64,000 nucleotides of DNA from Rhodocyclaceae bacterium (GTDB lineage: Bacteria; Pseudomonadota; Gammaproteobacteria; Burkholderiales; Rhodocyclaceae). Each line of letters opens with the position of its first letter. Positions within the stretch are counted from its first letter, which is position 1. Under the pieces are notes generated by a model, which saw nothing but the letters and a program-made list of their open reading frames with translations, was not told the origin of the DNA and made no database searches. The stretch lies in contig JAUXXJ010000005.1 in the NCBI GenBank assembly GCA_030681195.1, positions 62,001 to 126,000 of the forward strand, in the 5' to 3' direction. This document shows, piece by piece, positions 47,360 through 55,970 of this stretch. The position numbers and the translations under genes were made by a program.

Positions 47360-49180
47360 ATGCACAAAGGAAAAACCGCGCAAGCCATCCCAACCGGTTG
47401 CGATAGTTGCCAGCAGGAGTTGGATGAACTGCTGGCGGCTACTGCCCGCAGCAAACATGCCGACGGCGGGTTGACGGCGCGCTTTCGTCCCGTGGCCAAT
47501 CTTGAGGCAGGCGGTATCTTCGGTCATCTGGCCAGCATTCACTGCCCGCCTGAGCGATTTTTGAATTCCGCTGCCAGGCTGTTGCGCGTGGCGCGTCGGC
47601 AGGGCCGACTGGACGAGTTTTATCGATTGTATTTTCGGCTGGTTCTCGACCAGTTCGTTCTCAATCAGGGGGATGGGTGCTTGCTCTTGCCGCTGGGGGA
47701 GGGGCCGACCATCCTCGGGACGGCATGCTCGGAGATGCTGGTTCAGGCACTACACAAGTCGACGCTGTCTGTCGATCAGTTGGTGACGATTCATGCCGGC
47801 TTGGATGGGCTGGAGGGCGTGGCTCAGGAGAATGCAGTTGGTGTGGTGGCGGCAATGCGCGGTATGGGGGTACGGGTGGCGGCCGGAACCCTGCATTGCC
47901 CCCGTTCCGAGCGCTTGCTGTGGACCGCGCAGGCGCCCGAATTTGTCATGATCGAAGAAGGCGTGCTGGATGTTTTTGAACCCAATATCCTGCAAGTCAG
48001 CCGTCTGGGTGAGTTGATTCATCAGCAGGCCTCGGCCGGGCGGCGGATCGTGGCGACCGAGGTGGATTCGTTGGCACTGCTGAAGGTCTTGCAGGGCATC
48101 GGCGTGAGTCTGGTGAGCGGCCATTTCATCGGCAAGCCGGTGGCGGTGCCGACCCGGACGATTTCGGCGGCGGCCCACAAGTTCATCGCCGAAAAGGTTT
48201 CCGGCCATGCGGAGCAACCGACCCAGGGTGGGCATATTCTCGAAAAGATGTTGCAGGGCATCCCACCGGTGGCGCCCGATGTGATGGCCGATGAGGTGTT
48301 CAGCATCTTTGAGCGCAATCAGGATTTGCGCGCCATCGCGGTGGTCAAGCAGGACACGCCAATCGGATTGATTGCGCGCTATGACATGATCGACAACATG
48401 GCGCGGCCTTACCGGCATGAGCTCTATGGCCGCAAGCCCTGCACGCGCTTCATGGATGAGGATCCGCTGATTGTTGAAATGCGTCTGCCGCTGTCGGAAT
48501 TGTCGGAAATCCTGGTGCGCGCCAATCCACGTCACCTGATCAGTGGCTTCATCATCACCGATGGCGGTCACTACCTGGGTATTGGCTCGGTGCAGGATCT
48601 GGTGCGCGAGGTGACGGCGATGCAGATGGAGGCGGCGAAGTACGCCAATCCGCTCAGCCAGTTGCCGGGCAATGTGCCGATCAACCAGCATATCGACAAC
48701 CTGCTGGCGGCGCGTGAGCCCTTCATCATCGCCTACTGCGATCTCGATCATTTCAAACCGTTCAACGATGTCTATGGTTATGCGCGTGGTGATGACGTGA
48801 TTCGCCTGACAGCGCGGGTACTGGCCGAAGCCTGCGATCCGGAAAAGGATTTCATCGGTCACATCGGGGGCGACGATTTCGTGCTGGTGCTGCGCAGCGA
48901 GGACTGGCATGATCGCTGCGAGCGGGTGTTGCGGCTGTTTGGCGAGGAAATTCTTGGTTTCTTCTCGCGCGACGATATCGAGCGTGGCGGGTATGTCACC
49001 GAGAACCGCAAGGGCAACATGGAGTTTCACGCCCTGACCTCGCTGTCGATTGGCGTGGTCGAGGCTAGTCCGGGGGTGTTCCGTTCGCATCTGGAAATCT
49101 CGGTGGTCGCCGCCGAGGTCAAGAAGAAAGCCAAGGGCATCAAGGGCAACAGCCTTTGCGTTAACCGCCGCGTGTATTGA
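47360..49180 (+). CDS. Degenerate EAL-CBS-GGDEF protein
   Basis: A 606-residue soluble protein. The N-terminal EAL-like domain (about 35-275) lacks the EAL signature (FRPVANLEAGG), so it is probably non-hydrolytic. A CBS-like region (about 310-430) includes DLRAIAVVKQDTPIGLIAR and LISGFIITDGGHYLGIG. A C-terminal GGDEF (about 440-600) has IGGDDF in place of GGDEF, a conservative change that may or may not preserve cyclase activity. The ATG at 47360 is chosen because upstream sequence overlaps the divergent scpB promoter. The gnat gene overlaps its stop. Confidence 0.86.
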   Translation: MHKGKTAQAIPTGCDSCQQELDELLAATARSKHADGGLTARFRPVANLEAGGIFGHLASIHCPPERFLNSAARLLRVARRQGRLDEFYRLYFRLVLDQFVLNQGDGCLLLPLGEGPTILGTACSEMLVQALHKSTLSVDQLVTIHAGLDGLEGVAQENAVGVVAAMRGMGVRVAAGTLHCPRSERLLWTAQAPEFVMIEEGVLDVFEPNILQVSRLGELIHQQASAGRRIVATEVDSLALLKVLQGIGVSLVSGHFIGKPVAVPTRTISAAAHKFIAEKVSGHAEQPTQGGHILEKMLQGIPPVAPDVMADEVFSIFERNQDLRAIAVVKQDTPIGLIARYDMIDNMARPYRHELYGRKPCTRFMDEDPLIVEMRLPLSELSEILVRANPRHLISGFIITDGGHYLGIGSVQDLVREVTAMQMEAAKYANPLSQLPGNVPINQHIDNLLAAREPFIIAYCDLDHFKPFNDVYGYARGDDVIRLTARVLAEACDPEKDFIGHIGGDDFVLVLRSEDWHDRCERVLRLFGEEILGFFSRDDIERGGYVTENRKGNMEFHALTSLSIGVVEASPGVFRSHLEISVVAAEVKKKAKGIKGNSLCVNRRVY

Positions 49181-49737
49181 TGCACGACGAGACCTGGCAA
49201 TGGCACACCCAGAGTGGCCGGCTGCTGACGCTGCGGCTAATTGCACCGGAAGACCGGGCGCGCTATGCGGCTTATGTGGAGGGGCTGTCTTACGGTACCC
49301 GCTACTTTCGCTATGGCCATGGCAATCTGCGTCTGACCGACGCAGAACTTGATCTGGTGTGCCGCATTGATCCGACAGAGGGGCGCCGCTATGTGGTCGT
49401 GACGACCGAAAATGGCGAGGACGTCATCGTGGCGACGGGCGGCTATTTTCGACATGCTGACGGCGAATCCTGTGACATGACGATTGTTGTTGCCGATGCC
49501 TGGCATGGCACACAAATCGCCCATCGACTGATGAAGACGCTGATCCAGCGCGCCGCAGCCGACCGTCTCAAGTGCATGGTGGCGCATGTGCTGGCCACTA
49601 ACCGGAAAATGTTGCGCTTTACCCAGCGCCACGGTTTCGGACTGCTGCCTGGGCAGCGCCAGGAAGCCATCAAGGCGCTGTGCCTGCGCCTTGATGGCGG
49701 GGGCTGCCAATGTCAAACGCTCTGCGTCGATGCTTAG
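49180..49737 (+). CDS. GNAT-family acetyltransferase
   Basis: A 185-residue N-acetyltransferase-like protein. The acetyl-CoA region is VVADAWHGTQIAHRLMKTLI (about 103-122) and continues into MVAHVLATNRKMLRFTQRHGF, a typical motif. The N-terminal part resembles the C-terminal GNAT domain of acyl-CoA ligase-like lysine acetyltransferases (RLIAPEDRARYAAYVEGLS and RYFRYGH). The substrate is unknown. The ATG overlaps the preceding stop by one base, suggesting cotranscription. Confidence 0.85.
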   Translation: MHDETWQWHTQSGRLLTLRLIAPEDRARYAAYVEGLSYGTRYFRYGHGNLRLTDAELDLVCRIDPTEGRRYVVVTTENGEDVIVATGGYFRHADGESCDMTIVVADAWHGTQIAHRLMKTLIQRAAADRLKCMVAHVLATNRKMLRFTQRHGFGLLPGQRQEAIKALCLRLDGGGCQCQTLCVDA

Positions 49738-50903
49738 TCCGGCAACAGCACCAGATAACGATCTTCTGGCCAGTACTGCTCCCTGAGTGCCTTGTCGCGC
49801 AGGGTGGTCTCGTAGCTGTCGAGGGCGCGTTCCCAGTTCAGGTGGGCAATACTTGCCGGTCCGGCATTGCGCCAGCGGGGATGGTCGGGCAGGTCGCGGG
49901 CGAGTGCTTCGGCGGCCGCGATGAAGCCGGCCTCGTCGCCACGCTCGATACGTTGGCCGTTGATGCCGTTTTTGATCAGGCTGCTGGCGGCTGCGTAGTC
50001 GAAGGCGACGACCGGCAGACCGCTGGCGAGGGCTTCACTGACGACATTGCCGAAGGTTTCGGTCAAACTGGGGAACAGGAAAAGGTCGGCGCTGGCGTAA
50101 TGGCGTGCCAATTCGACATCATGCTTAGTGCCGACGAAGCGCACCTCGGGGTGGCGGCGCATCAGGGCCTCGCGAATCGGACCATCGCCGACGCAGACCA
50201 TGCGCGCCGTGGGTTGGTTTGCGCGGATGCGGTCGAAGGCCTTGATGGCCAAGCCAAGATTCTTTTCCGGTGCAATGCGGCTGACGATCATGACGACCAG
50301 ATCCTTGTCACCCGCACCCCATTCGTTGCGCAGGGTAGGATCGCGCCGCCCCGGATGGAACAATTGGGTATCCACGCCGCGCGACAACACACCGACCTCG
50401 CGGAAGCCATGTTGTTGCAGTTCGGCCGCCAGCGCGGCCGTGGGCACCAACGTCGTCGCGGTACGGTTATGAAACCAGCGCAGGTAGCGCGCGATACTGC
50501 CTTGCAGCCAGCCAATGCCATAGTGGCGGCTGTAGCTATGGAAATTGGTATGGAAGGTGGAGATCGCCGGAATGCCGAGCTTGCGGGCGGCACTCAATGC
50601 AGCATAGCCCAAGGGGCCTTCGGTGGCGATATGCACGACATCCGGTGTTTGTTGACGCCAGTGCTGCCAGAGGCTGTCGGTGACGGGCAGGCCAAAGCGC
50701 AATTCGGGATAGCCAGGAATCGGCAGGCCCGGGGTCAGCAACTGGCCATCGGCCTGCAGGCCGGTGCGCTCATGCTTTTGGCGTGGGCGCACAATCCGCA
50801 GACGGTGACCGCGGGCCGCCAGACCGGTAGCCAGTTTGCCGAGCGTCATGGCAACGCCATTCACTTCCGGTGGGTAGGTTTCCGTGACCAGGCTGATGTG
50901 CAT
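49734..50903 (-). CDS. GT4-family glycosyltransferase
   Basis: A 389-residue GT-B glycosyltransferase. The N-terminus HISLVTETYPPEVNGVAMTL matches the GT4 branch that includes lipid glycosyltransferases and mannosyltransferases. The C-terminal nucleotide-sugar site is YASADLFLFPSLTETFGNVVSEALASG (split as YASADLFLFPS and ETFGNVVSEALASG). It lies 26 bases downstream of the PlcP/LpxH-like gene on the same strand. A role in glycosylating diacylglycerol is suggested by context only. The start at 50903 was chosen; 50921 is possible. Confidence 0.88.
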   Translation of the reverse strand: MHISLVTETYPPEVNGVAMTLGKLATGLAARGHRLRIVRPRQKHERTGLQADGQLLTPGLPIPGYPELRFGLPVTDSLWQHWRQQTPDVVHIATEGPLGYAALSAARKLGIPAISTFHTNFHSYSRHYGIGWLQGSIARYLRWFHNRTATTLVPTAALAAELQQHGFREVGVLSRGVDTQLFHPGRRDPTLRNEWGAGDKDLVVMIVSRIAPEKNLGLAIKAFDRIRANQPTARMVCVGDGPIREALMRRHPEVRFVGTKHDVELARHYASADLFLFPSLTETFGNVVSEALASGLPVVAFDYAAASSLIKNGINGQRIERGDEAGFIAAAEALARDLPDHPRWRNAGPASIAHLNWERALDSYETTLRDKALREQYWPEDRYLVLLPD

Positions 50904-50929
50904 GGGGCGTCCATTTCTCATCGTGGTTT

Positions 50930-51706
50930 TCAGGCGGCCGCCCGGATCGGGATGACCTGCCCGGTTTGCGAGCGCCACTCGATCAGTTCGAGGTGGCCAT
51001 CGGGGTGTTCGACAATCGCTGTGCAGCTATCGACCCAGTCGCCGCAGTTGATATAGGAGATACCGTCGACCGTACGGATCGTCGCGCTGTGGATATGTCC
51101 GCAGACGATGCCGTCGAGGCCGCGCTCGCGGACGGTATGGATGACGGCATCTTCGAAATCGAAGATGAAGGAGACGGCACTTTTAACCTTGCGCTTGGCG
51201 AAGCCGGCCAGCGACCAGTAACCTGAAATACGCAGGGTGCGACGACCCCACGAGATCCACGCATTGATGCGCACGAGGGTGTTGTAGGCGATGTCGCCGA
51301 GCACGGCCACCCAGCGGTGGTGGCGGGTGACCTGATCGAACTCGTCGCCGTGGATCAGCAGCAGGCGCTTGCCATCGGCCGTTTCATGCACATATTCGGC
51401 GGCGACTTCGATGTCGCCGAAGGAGGTGCCGACGAATTCACGCAGGGCCTCGTCATGATTGCCGGGTATCAGGATGACCTTTTCGCCATGGCGGGCGCGG
51501 CGCAGGACTTTTTGTACGACGGTATTCTGTGCCGGCGTCCAGTGGATCGAACGGTTCATCGACCAGAAGTCGATGATGTCGCCGAGCAGAAAGAGATGTT
51601 CGGCTTCGTATTCGCGTAGGAAGGTCAGCAGACTGTCGGCCTGGCAACCGCGCGTGCCGAGGTGGATGTCCGAGAGAAAGATGCTGCGTACTTTCATGGC
51701 GGCCAT
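50930..51706 (-). CDS. PlcP/LpxH-like metallophosphoesterase
   Basis: A 258-residue calcineurin-fold enzyme. Metal motifs are FLSDIHLG, GDIIDFW, PGNHDE, LLIHGDEFD and GHIHSA. Automated systems call such proteins UDP-2,3-diacylglucosamine diphosphatase. However, LGTRGCQAD, the ISGYWSLAGFAKRKVKSAV block and INCGDWVDSCTAIVEH fit better with PlcP, the phospholipase C that releases diacylglycerol from membrane phospholipids during phosphate limitation in other proteobacteria. The neighbours (dgkA, two glycosyltransferases, pit) support PlcP. A start at 51697 is also possible. Confidence 0.82.
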   Translation of the reverse strand: MAAMKVRSIFLSDIHLGTRGCQADSLLTFLREYEAEHLFLLGDIIDFWSMNRSIHWTPAQNTVVQKVLRRARHGEKVILIPGNHDEALREFVGTSFGDIEVAAEYVHETADGKRLLLIHGDEFDQVTRHHRWVAVLGDIAYNTLVRINAWISWGRRTLRISGYWSLAGFAKRKVKSAVSFIFDFEDAVIHTVRERGLDGIVCGHIHSATIRTVDGISYINCGDWVDSCTAIVEHPDGHLELIEWRSQTGQVIPIRAAA

Positions 51707-51764
51707 GTTGCCGCCCGGGGACTACGCAGGTGTGACGCTCAGATGAAGAATCTGTGAAAGCGCG

Positions 51765-52145
51765 TCAGTCAAGCAGTACCAGTGTCCAGACAGCCAGCAC
51801 GTTGAGCAGCGAGATCAGCACGGCGGCGCTGCCGATGTCCTTGGCGCGTTTGGCGAGCAGGTGGCGTTCCAGTGAAACGCGGTCGACCACGGCTTCGACG
51901 GCCGAGTTGAGCAGTTCGACGACTAGCACCAACAGCACGCTGCCGACCATCAGGGCCTTGCCAATACCACTGGCGGGCATGAAGAAGGCGGCGGGAATCA
52001 GGATCAGGGCCAGCCAGGCTTCCTGACGAAAGGCATCTTCGTGGCGGTAGGCGGCCTTGAGTCCATCCATCGAGTAATGCAGGGCATTCCATACGCGCTT
52101 GAGGCCGGTCTTGCCCTTGAATGGGCTTTCGGTGTGGGTATCCAT
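51765..52145 (-). CDS. dgkA: Diacylglycerol kinase DgkA
   Basis: A 126-residue small integral-membrane kinase phosphorylating diacylglycerol to phosphatidic acid. Three helices are visible (about 42-62, 65-85 and 105-125). Signature residues are in EAWLALILIP and VELLNSAVEAVVDRVS, the family motif. The first amphipathic helix contains WNALHYSMDGLKAAYRHEDAF. It lies between the PlcP-like gene and a glycosyltransferase in one minus-strand operon, placing it in diacylglycerol handling. Confidence 0.95.
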   Translation of the reverse strand: MDTHTESPFKGKTGLKRVWNALHYSMDGLKAAYRHEDAFRQEAWLALILIPAAFFMPASGIGKALMVGSVLLVLVVELLNSAVEAVVDRVSLERHLLAKRAKDIGSAAVLISLLNVLAVWTLVLLD

Positions 52146-52157
52146 AGGGCGTGAATG

Positions 52158-53336
52158 CTACGCCAGAGCGGCGGGCTTCGAAACGAGTGCGTGATAGACC
52201 GCGGCCATGCGCTGGGCGCAGGCGTCGGTCGTCCACTCGTCGGCATAGGCAATCGCCTCGGTCGCCATCTGCTGGCGTTGCACCGGATCATTGGCTAGGC
52301 TGGACAGGGCCTGGCCGAAAGCTTCAACGGTTTGCGGCGCGGGGAGGGCGCCCCGTCGGGGTTCGACAATTTCACGGGTGCCGAGATAGGCAAAGGCCAG
52401 CACCGGCACACCCGCCGCCATGGCTTCGAGCAGGACCAGTCCCTGGGTTTCGGTACGCGAGGCGAAAGCGAAGATGTCGGCTGCGGCATAACACGCGGGA
52501 AGTTCGGTCTGGCGGTCGAGATAGCCGACAAAGAAGACCTGATCGGCGATACCGAGTTTTTTGGCCTGACGTTTCAGGGCGGGCAGGGCCGGACCTTCGC
52601 CCGCGATGGTCATGACCAGTTGCGGGCAGTCCTGCAAGGCATGGGGCATGGCATCGAGCAGGAAATCGATGTTCTTTTCATGGGCGGCGCGGCCGACAAA
52701 CAGTGCCATCGGCGCGTCGGCAGGAATACCGTGACGTTGGCGGAAGGCCCTAGAAATGTCGGCGTTGGCGGGACGGCGAAAGTGTTCGACGGGAATGCCG
52801 GTTGGCACGCGGTGCATTGGAGCCGTGACGCCGTAGGCGGTCAGCGTGTCCTGCATGGCGCGTGACGGGACGATCACGGCATCCAGCGCATTGCACTGGC
52901 GCTGGGCCAGTTGCCGGGCCATGCTGCGGAGAATGCCCTTGGGCACGATCGGCACATAGTTGTGGAGGTATTCCTCGAAGTGCGTGTGATAGGTGGCCAC
53001 GCAAGGCAGGCGCTGGCTGCGGGCGAACTTGAGGCCGGCATAGTGGGCGGCGAACGGGGTTTGTACATGCACCAGATCGTAGTGCTTGCTGGCAGCCTGA
53101 TGCAGAGCCTGCTTGAGCGGCCCCTGGTGCATCAGGCGGTCTTCGGGGTCGAAGGGCACGCGCCGCGAGGGGACGCGGATGACCTGATCGTCGGGCGGAT
53201 GCGGCGCTGGATAGTGCGGGGCGAGGACGTGGACATCGATATCCAGGTCGGCCAGTGCGTGGCGGAAGGATTCAATCGACGTCGAGACGCCGTTGATCCG
53301 AGGGAAGTAGACGTCAGAGATCATGAGGATGCGCAT
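52158..53336 (-). CDS. GT4-family glycosyltransferase (upstream member)
   Basis: A 392-residue GT-B enzyme. MRILMISDVYFPRINGVSTS is the lipid/mannosyl GT4 type of N-terminus; the C-terminal site is YAAADIFAFASRTETQGLVL and its continuation. dgkA follows 12 bases later and pit precedes it. Codons at 52754-52777 coincide with a dispersed-repeat copy (protein FRRPANADIS), suggesting an in-frame insertion or chance resemblance. Starts at 53345 and 53336 are possible; 53336 gives the usual MRI end. Confidence 0.88.
   Translation of the reverse strand: MRILMISDVYFPRINGVSTSIESFRHALADLDIDVHVLAPHYPAPHPPDDQVIRVPSRRVPFDPEDRLMHQGPLKQALHQAASKHYDLVHVQTPFAAHYAGLKFARSQRLPCVATYHTHFEEYLHNYVPIVPKGILRSMARQLAQRQCNALDAVIVPSRAMQDTLTAYGVTAPMHRVPTGIPVEHFRRPANADISRAFRQRHGIPADAPMALFVGRAAHEKNIDFLLDAMPHALQDCPQLVMTIAGEGPALPALKRQAKKLGIADQVFFVGYLDRQTELPACYAAADIFAFASRTETQGLVLLEAMAAGVPVLAFAYLGTREIVEPRRGALPAPQTVEAFGQALSSLANDPVQRQQMATEAIAYADEWTTDACAQRMAAVYHALVSKPAALA
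52754..52777 (-). repeat. Dispersed 24-bp repeat, copy 11 (inside a glycosyltransferase gene)
   Basis: An inverse copy with 22 of 24 positions, in frame within the coding sequence. Confidence 0.75.
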
Positions 53337-53382
53337 GGCTGGCATGATGACCTGCCCGCATTGCAGCCATGTTGCAGAAAGA

Positions 53383-54969
53383 TCAAGGAAGCATTGCGCC
53401 CCGAATGGCGTAGTAGAAGAGGGCGCCGAGCAATGCCGAGGCCGGGACGGTGATGACCCAGGCAGCGGCGATCTTCAGAAATTGCGAACGCTTGACCAGT
53501 TCGCCGCGATAGACCTTGCGCAACCCCTTGCGTTCTTTTGAGGAGAACAGTTCCGGGTTGGCGCGGGCCTTGGCCTCCTGTTTCAGGGTTTCCAGCATGC
53601 TGCCTTTTTCGCGGACCGGTGCCTTGTCGAAGCGCAGCAAATAGGCTTCGATGGCAGCCTGGTCGGCAGGGGGATGGTGCGAAAGAATTTCATCGACCAT
53701 GCGGGCGTGGTTGGATTTCAGGTATTCGCGCAGGAAGCCGACGCCGAATACGCCGCCAACGGCAATGTGGGTGGAACTGACCGGCAGGCCCATCTGGCTG
53801 GCGATGATGACGGTGATGGTGGCGGCCATGGCGATGCAGTAGGCGCGCATCTGGTCGAGTTCGGTGATTTCTGAGCCGACCGTACGGATCAGCTTCGGGC
53901 CGAACAGTGCCAGACCGATGGCGATACCGATGGCACCGACCATCAATACCCACAACGGAATGGCCGCTGATTTACTCACACTGCCGCCACTGCCCAGGAC
54001 ATCGGCGATGGCAGCGAGGGGCCCCACGGCATTGGCGACATCGTTGGCGCCATGCGCAAAGCTGAGCAAGGCAGCGGCGAAGATAAGCGGGACGGTGAAC
54101 ATGGTATTGACACGCCCCTTGTCGGTGGCGCCCTCGGCGAGCAGGTCACGCGACTGGCGATCCACGCGGGGGCGGACGAGAAGAAAGACGACGAGCGCCA
54201 CAACTGAGCCGGTGAGGGCGGCCGAGAGAAAGCTGACCTTGATCAGGGCACTCACCCCCTTCAGCATCAGATAGGTGGTAAAGGCCCAGGCCATGAAGGC
54301 AACCAGCAGGGGAACGGTGGTACGCGCCGCCGCCATCATGTCGCCACGATAAGTGATGCGACGCTTGATCAGATACAGAAACGCTGCGGCGACAATGCCG
54401 CCCATCAGGGGGGAAATGACCCAGCTGGCGGCGATTTGCCCCATCCTTTCCCAGTTCGCCACATCCCAGCCGCCAGCAGCAATGCCAGCACCGAGCACAC
54501 CGCCGACAATGGAATGGGTGGTCGAGACCGGTGCGCCGACAGCTGTGGCGATGTTGAGCCAAATGGCCCCGGCCAGCAAAGCGCCCATCATTAACCAGAC
54601 AAACGTATCGGCATTGGCGACGGCGTCCTGAGAGATGATGCCACCACGGATGGTTTGCACGACATCACCGCCGGCGATCAACGCACCTGCCGCTTCGCAG
54701 ATCGCTGCAATGACTAAAGCGCCGCCCATGGTCAGCGCCTTCGAGCCCACCGCCGGACCGACGTTATTGGCGACATCGTTGGCGCCAATGTTGAGCGCCA
54801 TGTAACCGCCGATCATGGCGGCCATGATCAGGAGAAAGCTGCCGCCTCCTTGTGCCCAAGTGTAGAACATGACCCCGATGATGAAGAGGAGGGGGATGCC
54901 AAAGCGGAAAAGCTCACGCTGCGCCTTGCGCGTCGCTTTTTCTATCTCATTGATATTGCTGAGTTCCAT
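53383..54969 (-). CDS. PiT-family inorganic phosphate transporter
   Basis: A 528-residue polytopic membrane protein, a symporter of phosphate. The two PiT signature repeats are GGYMALNIGANDVANNVGP (about 54-72) and FAHGANDVANAVGPLAA (about 303). VSTTHSIVGGVLG and VSSTHIAVGGVFG are the paired selectivity motifs. About ten helices are predicted. A cytoplasmic loop lies in the C-terminal third. Downstream, a glycosyltransferase starts about 47 bases away on the same strand, so it may head an operon with the lipid genes. Confidence 0.94.
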   Translation of the reverse strand: MELSNINEIEKATRKAQRELFRFGIPLLFIIGVMFYTWAQGGGSFLLIMAAMIGGYMALNIGANDVANNVGPAVGSKALTMGGALVIAAICEAAGALIAGGDVVQTIRGGIISQDAVANADTFVWLMMGALLAGAIWLNIATAVGAPVSTTHSIVGGVLGAGIAAGGWDVANWERMGQIAASWVISPLMGGIVAAAFLYLIKRRITYRGDMMAAARTTVPLLVAFMAWAFTTYLMLKGVSALIKVSFLSAALTGSVVALVVFLLVRPRVDRQSRDLLAEGATDKGRVNTMFTVPLIFAAALLSFAHGANDVANAVGPLAAIADVLGSGGSVSKSAAIPLWVLMVGAIGIAIGLALFGPKLIRTVGSEITELDQMRAYCIAMAATITVIIASQMGLPVSSTHIAVGGVFGVGFLREYLKSNHARMVDEILSHHPPADQAAIEAYLLRFDKAPVREKGSMLETLKQEAKARANPELFSSKERKGLRKVYRGELVKRSQFLKIAAAWVITVPASALLGALFYYAIRGAMLP

Positions 54970-54976
54970 TTGGATT

Positions 54977-54994
54977 GTTACGGTTTTATTACAG
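54977..54994 (-). promoter_or_regulatory. Possible PHO box upstream of pit
   Basis: On the minus strand: CTGTAAT, AAAA, CCGTAAC, which fits the 7-4-7 PHO-box pattern with three changes. It lies only 7 bases before the annotated start, too close for a normal activated promoter. It may therefore be chance, or the real start may lie downstream. Confidence 0.35.
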
Positions 54995-55054
54995 AATTAT
55001 GCACCACGCCCGTGCAAGGAAGGAAAACCGCTTTCAAATCGATGGAATTTGGAC

Positions 55055-55081
55055 AAAAAAAAGCCGCCCCAGAGGGGCGGC
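55055..55081 (-). terminator. Rho-independent terminator after pstB
   Basis: GCCGCCCC pairs with GGGGCGGC around a 3-base loop, followed on the minus strand by eight T. It closes the pst operon; no phoU gene follows. Confidence 0.93.
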
Positions 55082-55107
55082 GCCTGATGGAAATGTTCGT
55101 CCGCAGC

Positions 55108-55935
55108 TTAGCCGAAACGACCGGTGATGTAGTCCGATGTGCGCTTTTCCTTGGGGTTGATGAAGAGCGTGTCGGTTTCGCCGAATTCGATCAGATCGCC
55201 CATGTACATGAAGGCGGTGTAGTCGGAGATGCGTGCCGCCTGCTGCATGTTGTGGGTGACGATGATGATCGTGTACTTTTCCTTCATTTCATCCACCAGT
55301 TCCTCGATTTTTGAGGTGGCAATGGGGTCGAGCGCCGAGGCCGGTTCGTCGAGGAGGAGAACCTCAGGTTCCAGTGCGATGGCGCGCGCGATTACCAGAC
55401 GCTGTTGTTGGCCGCCGGACAGGCTCATGCCGCTTTCGTTGAGACGATCCTTGACTTCGTCCCACAGGGCGGCGCCGCGCAACGAGCTCTCGACGGCTTC
55501 GTCAAGGGTCTTCTTTTCATTGACCCCCATGATGCGCAGGCCGTAGGCAACGTTTTCGTAGATCGATTTGGGGAAAGGGTTGGGTTTCTGGAACACCATG
55601 CCGACGCGGCGGCGCAGCAGGGCGACATTGACATCCTTGTCGTAGATGTTTTTGTCGTCGAGCAGAATCTTGCCATCGACACGACAGATTTCGACCAGAT
55701 CGTTCATGCGGTTGAAGCAGCGCAGCAGCGTGGATTTGCCACAACCGCTGGGGCCGATGAAGGCCGTCACGCGATTGTGGGGAATCTGCATGTTGATGTT
55801 GTTCAGCGCTTTTGCCTCGCCGTAGTGGAGGTTGAGGTTTTCGACGCGCAACACGTAGTTGTCGGTCGGCGCCAGCGGCGTTCGTCCTAGGCCGCTCATC
55901 TGGAAGGCGTGGGTTTGTTCGGTCGGTTGGTTCAT
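55108..55935 (-). CDS. pstB: Phosphate ABC transporter ATPase PstB
   Basis: A 275-residue ABC ATPase energising high-affinity phosphate import. Walker A is GPSGCGKST (about 61-69). The signature is LSGGQQQRL, and Walker B is [33 protein letters not shown] is typical of PstB. It is the last gene of the minus-strand operon pstS-lipoprotein-pstC-pstA-pstB, before a strong terminator. phoU, often next, is absent. Confidence 0.97.
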   Translation of the reverse strand: MNQPTEQTHAFQMSGLGRTPLAPTDNYVLRVENLNLHYGEAKALNNINMQIPHNRVTAFIGPSGCGKSTLLRCFNRMNDLVEICRVDGKILLDDKNIYDKDVNVALLRRRVGMVFQKPNPFPKSIYENVAYGLRIMGVNEKKTLDEAVESSLRGAALWDEVKDRLNESGMSLSGGQQQRLVIARAIALEPEVLLLDEPASALDPIATSKIEELVDEMKEKYTIIIVTHNMQQAARISDYTAFMYMGDLIEFGETDTLFINPKEKRTSDYITGRFG

Positions 55936-55970
55936 CGGGTTCGATCCTTAAAACAGCGAAATGGGTTGGG

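Noticed and set aside
50076..50100. Apparent further copy of the dispersed repeat (GGTCGGCGCTGGCG)
   Set aside because: Only about 13 bases match, and they encode the conserved YASADLF motif of the glycosyltransferase, so the likeness is coincidental.
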